Source of the DNA: Cryptosporangium aurantiacum
Lineage (GTDB): Bacteria > Actinomycetota > Actinomycetes > Mycobacteriales > Cryptosporangiaceae
Reading direction: 5' to 3'
NCBI RefSeq assembly: GCF_900143005.1
Contig: NZ_FRCS01000015.1
Span: 1 to 64,000, forward strand
Length of the DNA: 64,000 bases
In this document: piece after piece, positions 27,133 to 35,713 of the stretch
Position numbering within the stretch: position 1 is the stretch's first letter
Layout: every line of letters begins with the position of its first letter
Translations under genes and position numbers: made by a program
Notes under the pieces: model-generated
What the model saw: only the letters and a program-made list of their open reading frames with translations
Told to the model about the DNA's origin: nothing
Database searches by the model: none

Positions 27133-28983
27133 ATGGAGCCGGCCATGCCGGTGGTCCCGCTGCCTCTCGCTGTCGTCACCGTCGATCCGGACGGCCGGGT
27201 GCTGACGTTCAGCCACAGCGCGGAACAGCTGCTCGGCTTCGCGCAGGCGGACGTCGTCGGCGAGTCGCTCGGCGAGCTGATCGTCCCGGCCCGGCTCCGG
27301 GACGGGGCCGACGACCCGCTGCGGGAGCTGTTCGACTGCTGCGCCGGCGAGGAGGGACAGGGCCACTGCGTCCAGCCGGTCCGGCGCGCCGACGGCAGCG
27401 ACTTCCCGGCCGACGTCCTGATCACGCCGCTGCCCGACCTCGGCTACGTGGTCGTCGTCAGCGCGCTGCCGCCGAAGTCCGACGAACGTCGCCAGTCCGA
27501 GTGGTTCCACCGGGCGCTGGTCGGGCGGTCGCCGGTCGTCACGATGGTGTACGACCCCGACGGCAGTTGGCGCTGGTCGTCACCGGCCGCCGTCCGGTTG
27601 CACGGGCCCGGCGCGCCGACCGCGGACGTGGCCGCGTCGATCGTCCACCCCGACGACCTGATCCTGATCCGCAAGCTGTTCGTCGCGGCGCTCAACGCGC
27701 CGCTGCCCGGCGGTGGTTCGCTCACGTCGGCTGCCAACGCGGAGACCGTCGAGATACGGCTGCGCCCGCCGGGGACGAACGGCAAGGAGTGGCGCGTCTA
27801 CGCGCTGACCGTGCAGAACCTGATCGACGAACCCGCCGTCGAAGGCATCGCGATCTACGCGATCGACGTCACCCGCGCGGTCGACGCCGAGCGCCGCGAG
27901 CAGTTGCACAGCGCACGGATCGACACGCTGATCGAGTCGCTGCGGGTCGGAATCCTGGTCGAGGACTCCGACCGACGAGCGGTGCTGGCGAACGACGCGC
28001 TGGCCCGCATCCTCGGCTCGCCGGTGTCCGCGCAGCGGCTGGTCGGCCAGAACACCTCCGAGTTGCTGCCGCCCGCCGAGATCTTCGCCGACCCGATCGC
28101 GCTGCGGGCAGAGACGCTGCGGCTGCTGGCCCAGGGCAAACCCGCGACCGGGTCGGAGTTCGCGCTCACCGACGGACGGGTGATCGTGCGGGACTACGCG
28201 CCGATCCACGCCGACGGTGTCGCCGTCGGTCACCTGTGGGTGGTTCGTGACGTCACCGACCAGGTCACGATCCGCCGGGGCCTGGAGGAGCGGAACCGCG
28301 CACTGGCCGAGGTGGCCACGCTCAAGACCGAGTTCGTCGCCGCCGCGTCGCACGAACTACGGACGCCGCTGACCTCGATCGCGACGTTCAGCCAGATGCT
28401 CGCCGAAGAACCGGACGCCGCGGCCGACCAGCGGCAGATCGCGCTGGAGGCGATCGCACGCAACGCCAACCGGACGCTGCGCATCGTCGACGACCTGCTC
28501 ACGCTGGCGGGGCTGGAGGGCAAGACGTTGCCGCTGGCGCTCCGGGCCGTGCACCTGCCCGACGTCGTCAGCGAGGCCGTGGACGGGTTCGCGGACTCCG
28601 CGCTGCGGGCGGGCGTCACGGTCGAGCTGGTCGGCAACGCGACCGGCCCGATGCTGCGGGTCGACCCGGCTCGGCTCCGGCAGGCGGTCGAGGCGCTGCT
28701 GAACATCGTCGCCACGGCCCACGCGGGGACCCGCATCGACGTGCGGGTGACGTTCGCGGCCGCGCAGTGGAACGTGCGCGTCGGGTCACCGTCCGCGCTC
28801 GCGGCCGGCGACCACCTGTTCACCACCGGGGACCGCGGCGCGGGCAACGCGCTCTCGTTCCTGATCGCCAGGGCGATCGTCTCCCGGCACGGTGGCCAGC
28901 TGGCCACGCCCCGCACCGGTCAGACCGACGCGTTCGCGATCAGCCTCCCGGTGCGCCCGCACCTCCCGGACGGGGATGGTTGA
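27133..28983 (+). CDS. Multi-PAS histidine kinase with degenerate ATP-binding domain
   Basis: This 616-residue protein has three PAS-like domains (about residues 5-110, 125-255 and 265-385). The dimerisation domain is intact, with H407 in AASHELRTPLTS. The catalytic domain is degenerate: the N-box position reads LRQAVEALLNIVATAHAG instead of NLxxNAxK, and no DxGxG box is seen between residues 540 and 570. The terminal LIARAIVSRHGG helix is kept. No membrane segment is present. ATG at 27133 follows GGGGGAGGAC. It lies divergently from the intact kinase/regulator pair. It may be phosphorylated by, or regulate, that kinase through a mixed dimer. Confidence 0.85.
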   Translation: MEPAMPVVPLPLAVVTVDPDGRVLTFSHSAEQLLGFAQADVVGESLGELIVPARLRDGADDPLRELFDCCAGEEGQGHCVQPVRRADGSDFPADVLITPLPDLGYVVVVSALPPKSDERRQSEWFHRALVGRSPVVTMVYDPDGSWRWSSPAAVRLHGPGAPTADVAASIVHPDDLILIRKLFVAALNAPLPGGGSLTSAANAETVEIRLRPPGTNGKEWRVYALTVQNLIDEPAVEGIAIYAIDVTRAVDAERREQLHSARIDTLIESLRVGILVEDSDRRAVLANDALARILGSPVSAQRLVGQNTSELLPPAEIFADPIALRAETLRLLAQGKPATGSEFALTDGRVIVRDYAPIHADGVAVGHLWVVRDVTDQVTIRRGLEERNRALAEVATLKTEFVAAASHELRTPLTSIATFSQMLAEEPDAAADQRQIALEAIARNANRTLRIVDDLLTLAGLEGKTLPLALRAVHLPDVVSEAVDGFADSALRAGVTVELVGNATGPMLRVDPARLRQAVEALLNIVATAHAGTRIDVRVTFAAAQWNVRVGSPSALAAGDHLFTTGDRGAGNALSFLIARAIVSRHGGQLATPRTGQTDAFAISLPVRPHLPDGDG

Positions 28984-29089
28984 GCCGCAGGTTGCTGCTG
29001 GGGGCCCTGGAACGGGGGTGTGAGCGGGGCTCCCGAGCGGAAACTTTTCCGCACCGCCCTGCGCACTCGGGGCTCCCGACATAGAGGGC

Positions 29090-30094
29090 ATGCGTAACCT
29101 GCTCCCCTTCCGGTCCGCCTCCGCCCCGGCCTCCACGGTCGCCGCGCTTGCCGCCGTTACCGCCGCTGTCGCGGTGAGTGCAGGCATCGCTACTGCCCCC
29201 GCTGCCTTCACGACCGCCGCCCCGGCCGTCGACTCCGCCGTCGACTCCACCGTCACCAACGACGGGCAGAGCGTCAGCTACCAGGGTCTGACCGTCCGCG
29301 TCCCCGCCGTCGGCGAGGGCGTCCAGGCCGCCGCCCAGAGCACGTCCGGCGACATCTCGCTGACCGTCACCCGCGGCGCCGACGGCAAGGTCGTCGTCAA
29401 GACCGACGCCCACACCCACGACGAGGACGGCGAGCACGCCGACGAGCACGCCGACGAGGAGAGCGCCGCCCAGGCCGCCACGGCCAGCAGCGCGCGCCCG
29501 TCCGCCGCGAAGACCTGCACGGACAAGGCGTACGCCCTGGCCGGCTGGAAGCTCCCCAGCTTCAAGTGGTACTACAACCCGGCCGGCGCCCCGGCCTCCG
29601 TCCGCAGCACCGCGGCGTCCGCGATCAGCGCCGGCACCTCCGCGCTGGTCAAGACCTGCGGCCAGAAGTCGATCAGGCTGGCCCCGTCCTACGCCGGGCA
29701 GACCTCGGCCGGCGTGCAGGTCGGCAAGGCCGGCAACTGCACCGGCAACGACGGTCGCAACGTCATCGGCTGGCGCGCCGGCAGCGGCCGCTGGCTCGGC
29801 ATGACCTGCACCTACTTCAAGACGATCAACGGCAAGAAGACCGTCACCGGCACCGACACCGCGCTGAACACGCAGTACAAGTTCTTCACCGCGACCAAGA
29901 ACTGCACCAACGCGTACGACCTGCAGTCCGTCGTCCTGCACGAGCGTGGCCACTCGCTGGGCCTGAACCACGTCAGCCAGTCGGCGCACGCCAGCGCGGT
30001 CATGACCCCGGCGCTGTCGGCCTGCTCGGTCGGCAAGCGGACGCTGGGCCTCGGCGACTACAAGGGCCTCGCCGCGACGTACGGCGTTCGCTGA
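29090..30094 (+). CDS. Secreted matrixin-like zinc metalloprotease
   Basis: The protein (334 residues) has a long Ala-rich signal peptide (VAALAAVTAAVAVSAGIATA). The metzincin zinc motif HERGHSLGLNH spans H284, E285, H288 and H294, with a Met-turn at M305 in AVMTP. Between the signal and the catalytic domain is an acidic His-rich segment (DAHTHDEDGEHADEH, about residues 107-125) that could hold metal. The domain begins at SAAKTCTDKAYALAGWK and has six further cysteines that may pair. ATG at 29090 has AGAGGG upstream. No inhibitor gene is seen nearby. The substrate is unknown. Confidence 0.88.
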   Translation: MRNLLPFRSASAPASTVAALAAVTAAVAVSAGIATAPAAFTTAAPAVDSAVDSTVTNDGQSVSYQGLTVRVPAVGEGVQAAAQSTSGDISLTVTRGADGKVVVKTDAHTHDEDGEHADEHADEESAAQAATASSARPSAAKTCTDKAYALAGWKLPSFKWYYNPAGAPASVRSTAASAISAGTSALVKTCGQKSIRLAPSYAGQTSAGVQVGKAGNCTGNDGRNVIGWRAGSGRWLGMTCTYFKTINGKKTVTGTDTALNTQYKFFTATKNCTNAYDLQSVVLHERGHSLGLNHVSQSAHASAVMTPALSACSVGKRTLGLGDYKGLAATYGVR

Positions 30095-30111
30095 GCCCAC
30101 TCCCAGAACCA

Positions 30112-30155
30112 CGGCGGTCCGTCGGCGCCCCTCGCGCCGACGGGCCGCCGTTTTT
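30112..30155 (+). terminator. Rho-independent terminator of the metalloprotease gene
   Basis: A 17-bp stem with one T-G wobble (CGGCGGTCCGTCGGCGC with its partner) encloses CCCTC and is followed by TTTTT. It begins 17 bases after the stop. It is the most canonical terminator in the window. Confidence 0.9.
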
Positions 30156-30456
30156 GGTCCCCGGCCGGCCGAAGCACTGCAACCCAGCCGCACCTCGCGT
30201 GCACCGTGCGCGCCACCGTCGGGCCGCACTGTAGAGGGAGTCAGCGCCCCGGATGCCTCCCTGCGATCCGGTCCGCCAACCGGCCGGGGTCGCTGACGTA
30301 CCGGGCAGCGTCGCCCGGCGGCACACGCCGTCCCCCCGCGTCAACGTCGCCGCGGCGCCGGGGCGCGACCACCGGTACGGCCCACAGCCCGGGTCGTGGT
30401 GGTCATCAGCCGGGGTCGGTCACCTGGAGGGGGTTGACCGGCCCCGGCTACCGTGT
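30156..30456. other. Intergenic region without a gene
   Basis: These 301 bases lie between the metalloprotease terminator and the 3' end of mazG. I see no credible gene, RNA or repeat; short frames here have no family features. Confidence 0.6.
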
Positions 30457-31506
30457 TCAGTCTTCGGACGCGCTGGTTCGGGCCTCGTCGGCCCGCACCT
30501 CGTCAGCGAACCGACGAGCGGCCGCCCGCAGCGCAGCCTCCGCATCGATGCCCGCCGCATCACCGGCGGCGACCAGCCCGAACAGCAGTGCTCCCAACTC
30601 GTCCGCGGAAGCCGGAGCAGCCAGCGACGGCGGGAGAGCCGGCGGGGACACCGCCACCCCTGCCCGGCGGGCCCGGGACAGGTACTTCGCGGCGAGCGAG
30701 AGCGCCGGCTGCGACTGCGCCACCCCGTCCAGCGCCGAGTCGCGCTTCTTCTCCGCCTTCTTGATCGCTTCCCAGTTCGTGTGCACCTCATCGGCGCCGG
30801 TGACCGTCCGGTCCGCGAACACGTGCGGGTGCCGCCGCACGAGTTTCGCGACCAGGTCGCCGGCGACGTCGTCGATGTCGAACCCCTCGTCCGGGTTCTC
30901 GCTCGCGACCCTGGCGTGGAACGCGACCTGGAGCAGCACGTCGCCGAGTTCCTCACGCAGCGCGTCGAGGTCGCCGTCGAGCAGCGCGTCGTAGGCCTCG
31001 TAGGCCTCCTCGAGCAGGTACGGGCGGAGCGACTCGTGGGTCTGCTCGGCGTCCCACGGGCAGCCGCCCGGCGACCGCAGGCGATCCATCACCGACGCGA
31101 CATCGAGCAGCCGCGCACCCGGCGGATCCCACGAGCCGTACAGGATCTCGACCTGGTAGTCGAGGGCCGGATCCTCGGCGAGGCGTTCGGCCACGACAGC
31201 GGGGAGCCGATCGCTCGGCCCCGCCAGCCACACCGCCGCGCCGGCTCCGTCGACCGCACCGTTCCCACCGGCCGCGGTCGCGTCGGTCGCCGCGGAGTCG
31301 GCGGCGCGCCGCAGGTGGACGAGCGCGGCCGCCGGGTCGTCGCCGACCTCGGCGACCAGCACGCCGGCCGCGCGGACGGCGTCGGCGAGCGGCGACGTAC
31401 CGGCCGCCAGCACCGGGTACGAACGCAGCGCGTCCCACGCGTCAGCAGTCAGTAACCCGGCGGGCAGCCGGGGTGAGGTGACCAGGACGATCAGACGAGC
31501 ACCCAC
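30457..31506 (-). CDS. mazG: MazG family nucleotide pyrophosphohydrolase
   Basis: The protein (349 residues) hydrolyses nucleoside triphosphates to monophosphates, a house-cleaning role in actinobacteria. The MazG domain begins around residue 135 (LRSPGGCPWDAEQTHESLRP). It carries the metal motif EExxE...ExxD as LLEEAYEAYD and REELGDVLLQ. The N-terminal 115 residues are a divergent region resembling the remnant methylase-like domain of mycobacterial MazG. The C-terminal tail is Ala-rich. GTG at 31506 starts one base after the stop of the SurA-like lipoprotein gene, so the two are coupled. Confidence 0.92.
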   Translation of the reverse strand: MGARLIVLVTSPRLPAGLLTADAWDALRSYPVLAAGTSPLADAVRAAGVLVAEVGDDPAAALVHLRRAADSAATDATAAGGNGAVDGAGAAVWLAGPSDRLPAVVAERLAEDPALDYQVEILYGSWDPPGARLLDVASVMDRLRSPGGCPWDAEQTHESLRPYLLEEAYEAYDALLDGDLDALREELGDVLLQVAFHARVASENPDEGFDIDDVAGDLVAKLVRRHPHVFADRTVTGADEVHTNWEAIKKAEKKRDSALDGVAQSQPALSLAAKYLSRARRAGVAVSPPALPPSLAAPASADELGALLFGLVAAGDAAGIDAEAALRAAARRFADEVRADEARTSASED

Positions 31507-31507
31507 G

Positions 31508-32101
31508 TCAGGACTGGCTCGCAGGTGTCGGCACCGGCTTCACCGCGACGTCGGAATCGGCCATCGTCGGCACTTCCTCGAGGTCGAACGCCCCGTAGCG
31601 GGGGTTGACCGTCACCGGGTTGTCTTTCTCGCTGGCCCGCAGCGCGTCGACGTACTTCTGGCCGGCCGCGGTCCGGTCGGTGCTACCGGCGGACGCCCAC
31701 TGACCCATCAGCACCTGGTAGACCTGGAACTCGGCCAGGTCGTCCAACGGCAGCAGCGCGAGCTCGCCGGTGACCATCGAACGCTGCGGCTCGATCTGTG
31801 CCTTCGCCTGAGCGATCTGTCCGGCAGTGACCGGTATACCCGCGGTGTCGGCCGCCTCCCGCAGCAGCTCGATGAAGACCAGCATGCTCACCAGTTGGGA
31901 CTTCGCGCCGCCGGGATCCTGCTGCGCCTGCGCTGCCGACACCGGGTCGGACACCGCCTTCGTGTAATAACTGTCGATCTGGCTGATCGTGATTTCGTCG
32001 TCACCCACATAGGCCGCGACCGTCGGGTCGGAGCGACAGGAGGACAGTCCGATCAGCAGGACGGACACGGCTACGGCGGCCAGCAGGCGACGGAACACCA
32101 C
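31508..32101 (-). CDS. SurA N-terminal-like lipoprotein
   Basis: The protein (197 residues) has a lipoprotein signal (LLAAVAVSVLLIGLSSC, C22) and then a SurA-type N-terminal chaperone domain (VAAYVGDDEITISQID, typical of peptidyl-prolyl isomerase N-terminal regions). It lacks a rotamase domain, so it is probably a periplasm-like, membrane-anchored folding helper. It is the gene usually found between mfd and mazG in actinobacteria, and here it directly precedes mazG. ATG at 32101 follows a moderate ribosome site. Confidence 0.85.
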   Translation of the reverse strand: MVFRRLLAAVAVSVLLIGLSSCRSDPTVAAYVGDDEITISQIDSYYTKAVSDPVSAAQAQQDPGGAKSQLVSMLVFIELLREAADTAGIPVTAGQIAQAKAQIEPQRSMVTGELALLPLDDLAEFQVYQVLMGQWASAGSTDRTAAGQKYVDALRASEKDNPVTVNPRYGAFDLEEVPTMADSDVAVKPVPTPASQS

Positions 32102-32289
32102 ACGCTCTCAACACTCAGCGCGCGGACGGAGCAGCGACGAGGTGATTACCGTCCGTGCGGGGGTCGGGTCGGTCGGATCGTCGGTCACTGTACGGGTAAC
32201 CCCCGACAACACGACAGCGACGCTCCGGGATCTGAAACCGGTTACGGGTGTGTTCGCCGGGACGTGGCATCGCATGACAACCTTGAGGC

Positions 32290-34743
32290 GTGCTCAGCCC
32301 AGGATCCCGGCTCGCGACGTACGAGGTGCGTAAGCGTCTCGCCGTCGGCGGCATGGGCGAGGTCTACCTGTGCCGGCACCGGTTGCTCGATCGGGACGAC
32401 GCGGTCAAGGTGCTCCGCCCCCACCTCGTCGCCGATCAGGCATTCCGGCGGCGCTTCCTGCGGGAGGCGCTGTCCGCGGCGCGGTTGCGCCACCCGCACA
32501 TCGTCACGGTCTACACCGCCGACGAGGTCGACCGGCAGCTCTACCTGGCGATGGAGTACATCCCCGGCGCCGACCTCGCCGCGATCCTCGACCACGAGCA
32601 GGTGCTCGAGCCCCGGCGGGCGGTGCGCCTGCTCGACCAGGTCGCCGACGCGCTGGACGCCGCCCACCGCCTGCAGATGACGCACCGGGACGTCAAGCCG
32701 AGCAACGTCCTCGTGGAGCGTCCGGGATCCCCCGACACCGATCCGCACGGTCCGCACGGCGGGCCGGAGCACGCCTACCTGGTCGACTTCGGCCTGAGCA
32801 AGAGCCACCAGGCCGTCGATCAGGACATCACGATGACCGGCCAGGTGCTCGGCACCGTGGCGTACATCGCGCCGGAGCAGTTGCAGGGCGCGGTCACCGA
32901 CGGTCGTTGCGACCAGTACTCGCTCGGTTGCATGGCGTACGAGACGCTCACCGGCCAGCTGCCGTTCCAGCGAGAGAACCAGGTCGCCGTGATCACCGCG
33001 CACCTGACCGCTCCCCCGCCGTCCGCGTCCGCCGTCCAGGCATCGCTGTCCCCCGCGGTCGACCGCGTGCTGGCCAAAGCGATGGCCAAGACGCCGCAGG
33101 AGCGGTTCGCGACCTGCAAGGAGTTCGTCGACGCGCTGCGCGCCGCGGTCGAGACCGGTGAGACCACTGTGGTCCAGAAGCCGGCCAGGCGGCTGGAGCG
33201 CAAGACCCCGAGCGGCGCCGAGGCCCGCCAGGAACAGGCCTGGGCGAACCCGGCGAACCAGGGCGCAGCGGTCGTCGCCGACTCCGAGCCCGAGCAGCCG
33301 CCCCTCCGGATCGCGGCGCGGCGTCCGGTCGATCGCACGCCGCCGCCACCGCCGTCGGGCCCGGTCGGTGAAGCCGCGCCGCCGTTGCCGGCCGACCCGC
33401 CGTTGTTGCCGGTCGACAAACCCGTTTCGGACGCTCCGGAGAGCCCCGACGTCGAGGAACCGAAACCCCCGGTGAGCTCCGATCCCGCGGCGCCGCCCGG
33501 GTTCACGCTGCCGGATGACACCCCGTTCGGCATGCCACCGCTGCACGACCTGCCGCCCGAGCGCGGTGGCGCGCCGTACTCACGGCCCGGTGGTCCGCCA
33601 CCCGCGTACTCGTCCCGGCCGGCCGCGACGTCGGGTCCGGCGCCGACGTCCGGTGGTGGCTACCGGTCGTACGCGTCGCAGTACCCCGCCGGTGCGCCGC
33701 TGCCGGATGCCACGCCGACGCCCGGCCGCACGCTGGACAGCCGGCTGTACCTCGCCGTTGTCGGTGGCCCGGACGCCGGACGGTTGGTGCCGCTCCCGGA
33801 CGGCGAGCGCTCGGTGACGATCGGCCGGGTCAGCCTCGGCATCACGGTGACCGGGTGGACCGTCCAGGTCGCCGGTGAGGCCGACGCCCAGGTCAACGGT
33901 GAACCGCTGCACGGCGCCCGGCAGCTGACGCCCGGTGACCTGGTCACCGCCGGGCCGGCGCTAATGGAGGTGCGCTCGGCGCGGCACCTGGCCCGGTTGG
34001 CCCCGAATGCACCGCCGCCCGACCCGGTGACGCTCGACCGGGTCGCGCGCGACCGGCTGGCCGGTGCGGTGCGCGGCCCGCAGCATCCACAGGCGCTGGT
34101 GACCCGGATCGGTTGGTTGGCGCGACGTCCACCGGTGCCGATCGCAGTGCCGTTGGGGAACGCGGGCGGGATCGCGATCCGCGGCCCGCTGCCCGCGGCG
34201 GCCCCGCTCGTGCGGTGGCTGCTCACCCAGGCCGCGGTGCTGCACGACGCCCGCGACCTCTGCCTCGCGGTGTCCGCCGGGCCGACGGACGACGAGCGAT
34301 GGACGTGGGTGTCGTCGCTGCCGCACGCCCGGCCCGCGACGCCGCCGCTGACCGGCCCGCACCTGGCCACGACGCGGGACGGGGCGCTCGATCTGACCGC
34401 CCGGCTCCGTCGGCTGGTCGAGGTGCGGCGCGCCGCCGCAGCCGATCCGCGGGCTCGCCAGCTGGTGGCGCTACCGCGGGTACTCGCCGTGCTCGACGAT
34501 CGGCTGGGCGGCGTGGACGCCGAGTTCATCACCGCGGTCGGCGGCAGCCTGGGCGTACACGTCGTGCGGTTGCTGCCGCCGGAGGCACGGCCCCCGGCGA
34601 GCTGCCGGCTCTGCATCGACCTGGACCCGACCGGGCAGACGCTCCGGGTGTGGGTCGCGGGCCGCAGCGGCTCGCAGAACGGCGTCCCCGACGGCGTCAG
34701 CGCGAGCTACGTCCGAGAAGTAGCCGACCTACTCGCCGATTGA
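32290..34743 (+). CDS. Ser/Thr kinase fused to degenerate FHA and EssC-like module
   Basis: This 817-residue protein begins with a complete Hanks-type kinase domain (about residues 9-290): glycine loop VGGMGEVYL, K40, D134 in HRDVKPSN, D166 in DFG, and APE. A Pro-rich linker follows (about 290-480). Then comes an FHA-like domain (about 485-575, VVGGPDAGRLVPLPDGE) that lacks the Ser-x-x-His and Asn-Gly-Thr signature. The last 215 residues resemble the N-terminal region of EssC/EccC-type FtsK ATPases (IGWLARRPPVPIAVPLG, then RWLLTQAAVLHDARDLCLAV), but no Walker A or B is visible. There is no membrane segment. GTG at 32290 is the first start that keeps the kinase N-terminus. The kinase call is firm; the C-terminal homology is my pattern recognition. 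Confidence 0.82.
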   Translation: MLSPGSRLATYEVRKRLAVGGMGEVYLCRHRLLDRDDAVKVLRPHLVADQAFRRRFLREALSAARLRHPHIVTVYTADEVDRQLYLAMEYIPGADLAAILDHEQVLEPRRAVRLLDQVADALDAAHRLQMTHRDVKPSNVLVERPGSPDTDPHGPHGGPEHAYLVDFGLSKSHQAVDQDITMTGQVLGTVAYIAPEQLQGAVTDGRCDQYSLGCMAYETLTGQLPFQRENQVAVITAHLTAPPPSASAVQASLSPAVDRVLAKAMAKTPQERFATCKEFVDALRAAVETGETTVVQKPARRLERKTPSGAEARQEQAWANPANQGAAVVADSEPEQPPLRIAARRPVDRTPPPPPSGPVGEAAPPLPADPPLLPVDKPVSDAPESPDVEEPKPPVSSDPAAPPGFTLPDDTPFGMPPLHDLPPERGGAPYSRPGGPPPAYSSRPAATSGPAPTSGGGYRSYASQYPAGAPLPDATPTPGRTLDSRLYLAVVGGPDAGRLVPLPDGERSVTIGRVSLGITVTGWTVQVAGEADAQVNGEPLHGARQLTPGDLVTAGPALMEVRSARHLARLAPNAPPPDPVTLDRVARDRLAGAVRGPQHPQALVTRIGWLARRPPVPIAVPLGNAGGIAIRGPLPAAAPLVRWLLTQAAVLHDARDLCLAVSAGPTDDERWTWVSSLPHARPATPPLTGPHLATTRDGALDLTARLRRLVEVRRAAAADPRARQLVALPRVLAVLDDRLGGVDAEFITAVGGSLGVHVVRLLPPEARPPASCRLCIDLDPTGQTLRVWVAGRSGSQNGVPDGVSASYVREVADLLAD

Positions 34744-34790
34744 GTGGGCGGGCCTCCACGTTCAAACAGACGCGCCTGCGGCGCGACGGG

Positions 34791-35591
34791 TCAGGCAGTG
34801 ACGAGGCTCTCGAGGCGCTCGGCGACGGCGAGGGCGGTGGCGGGGCGCTCGGTGCGGTCGGGGGCGATCGTCCAGCGGACGATCTCGGCGAGCGAGTCGT
34901 CCAGGCCCGGAGCGATCGTCGGGGGCGACGAGAGCACCTTGCGCAGCGCGAGGACCGGGTCGTGGTCGGGCAGCTCGCCGTGCAGGCCCTGCTGGGTCAG
35001 CGCGTAGTGCAGCGTGACGCCGAGCGAGTACACGTCGCTGGCCCGGGACGGCGGTTCGCCGTGCAGGACATCCGGGTCGACGAACTCGATCGAGCCGAGC
35101 GAGCCCATGCCGGTGAGCGTCATCCCGGGCGCGAGTACCTGGGAGAGACCGAGGTCGGAGAGCTTGCCGCCGTTCGGGTGCAAGAGGACGTTGCCCGGCT
35201 TGATGTCCCGGTGGACGATGCCCGCCTCGTGCAGCGCGTGCGCCGCCCGTGCCGCGTGCGCGACCGCACGGAGTGTGGCCGACTCGTCCAAGATGTACGC
35301 CGGCTCGGCCAGCGAACCGTCCGGCAGGTACTCCATCGAGTAGTAGAAGACGCCACCCTGCTGGCCGGCGTCGTACAGCGTGACCAGGTACTCCGAGCGC
35401 ACCGCGGCGAACGCGGCCAGCTCGCGGGTCGCGCGCCGGAACACCTCCTGCGTGGTGGAGCCGGAGAGCACCTTCACCGCCACCAGCTCGGCCTCCACCG
35501 GCAGCCGGCTCGGCGTCTTGGCGAGGAAGAACTCACCGTGGTTGCCATCGCCCAGCGACCGGACGAACTCGTAATCGGCGATGCCTTCCAC
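34791..35591 (-). CDS. Minimal Ser/Thr protein kinase
   Basis: The protein (266 residues) consists of little more than a kinase domain with no membrane segment or sensor. The glycine loop is LGDGNHGEFFLA, the ATP lysine is in AVKVL, and the catalytic loop is HRDIKPGN. The Mg-binding motif is DLG instead of DFG, and the APE motif reads DPD (EFVDPDVLHG). Those two changes are seen in some active kinases, so activity is possible but not certain. GTG at 35591 is chosen because AAGGAGAGG lies just upstream. It is divergent from the antiporter gene and faces the large fused kinase. Confidence 0.85.
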   Translation of the reverse strand: MEGIADYEFVRSLGDGNHGEFFLAKTPSRLPVEAELVAVKVLSGSTTQEVFRRATRELAAFAAVRSEYLVTLYDAGQQGGVFYYSMEYLPDGSLAEPAYILDESATLRAVAHAARAAHALHEAGIVHRDIKPGNVLLHPNGGKLSDLGLSQVLAPGMTLTGMGSLGSIEFVDPDVLHGEPPSRASDVYSLGVTLHYALTQQGLHGELPDHDPVLALRKVLSSPPTIAPGLDDSLAEIVRWTIAPDRTERPATALAVAERLESLVTA

Positions 35592-35713
35592 GTGCCTCTC
35601 CTTCAACAGTCCGCTTCCCGACGGACCTTCACTCCGGTCGGCCGGCGGTGTGAAACTACCGGCCGGAGCCCGCTCCCAAGGTCGGCTACCGGACACGGAT
35701 GAGGAGCACGCGA

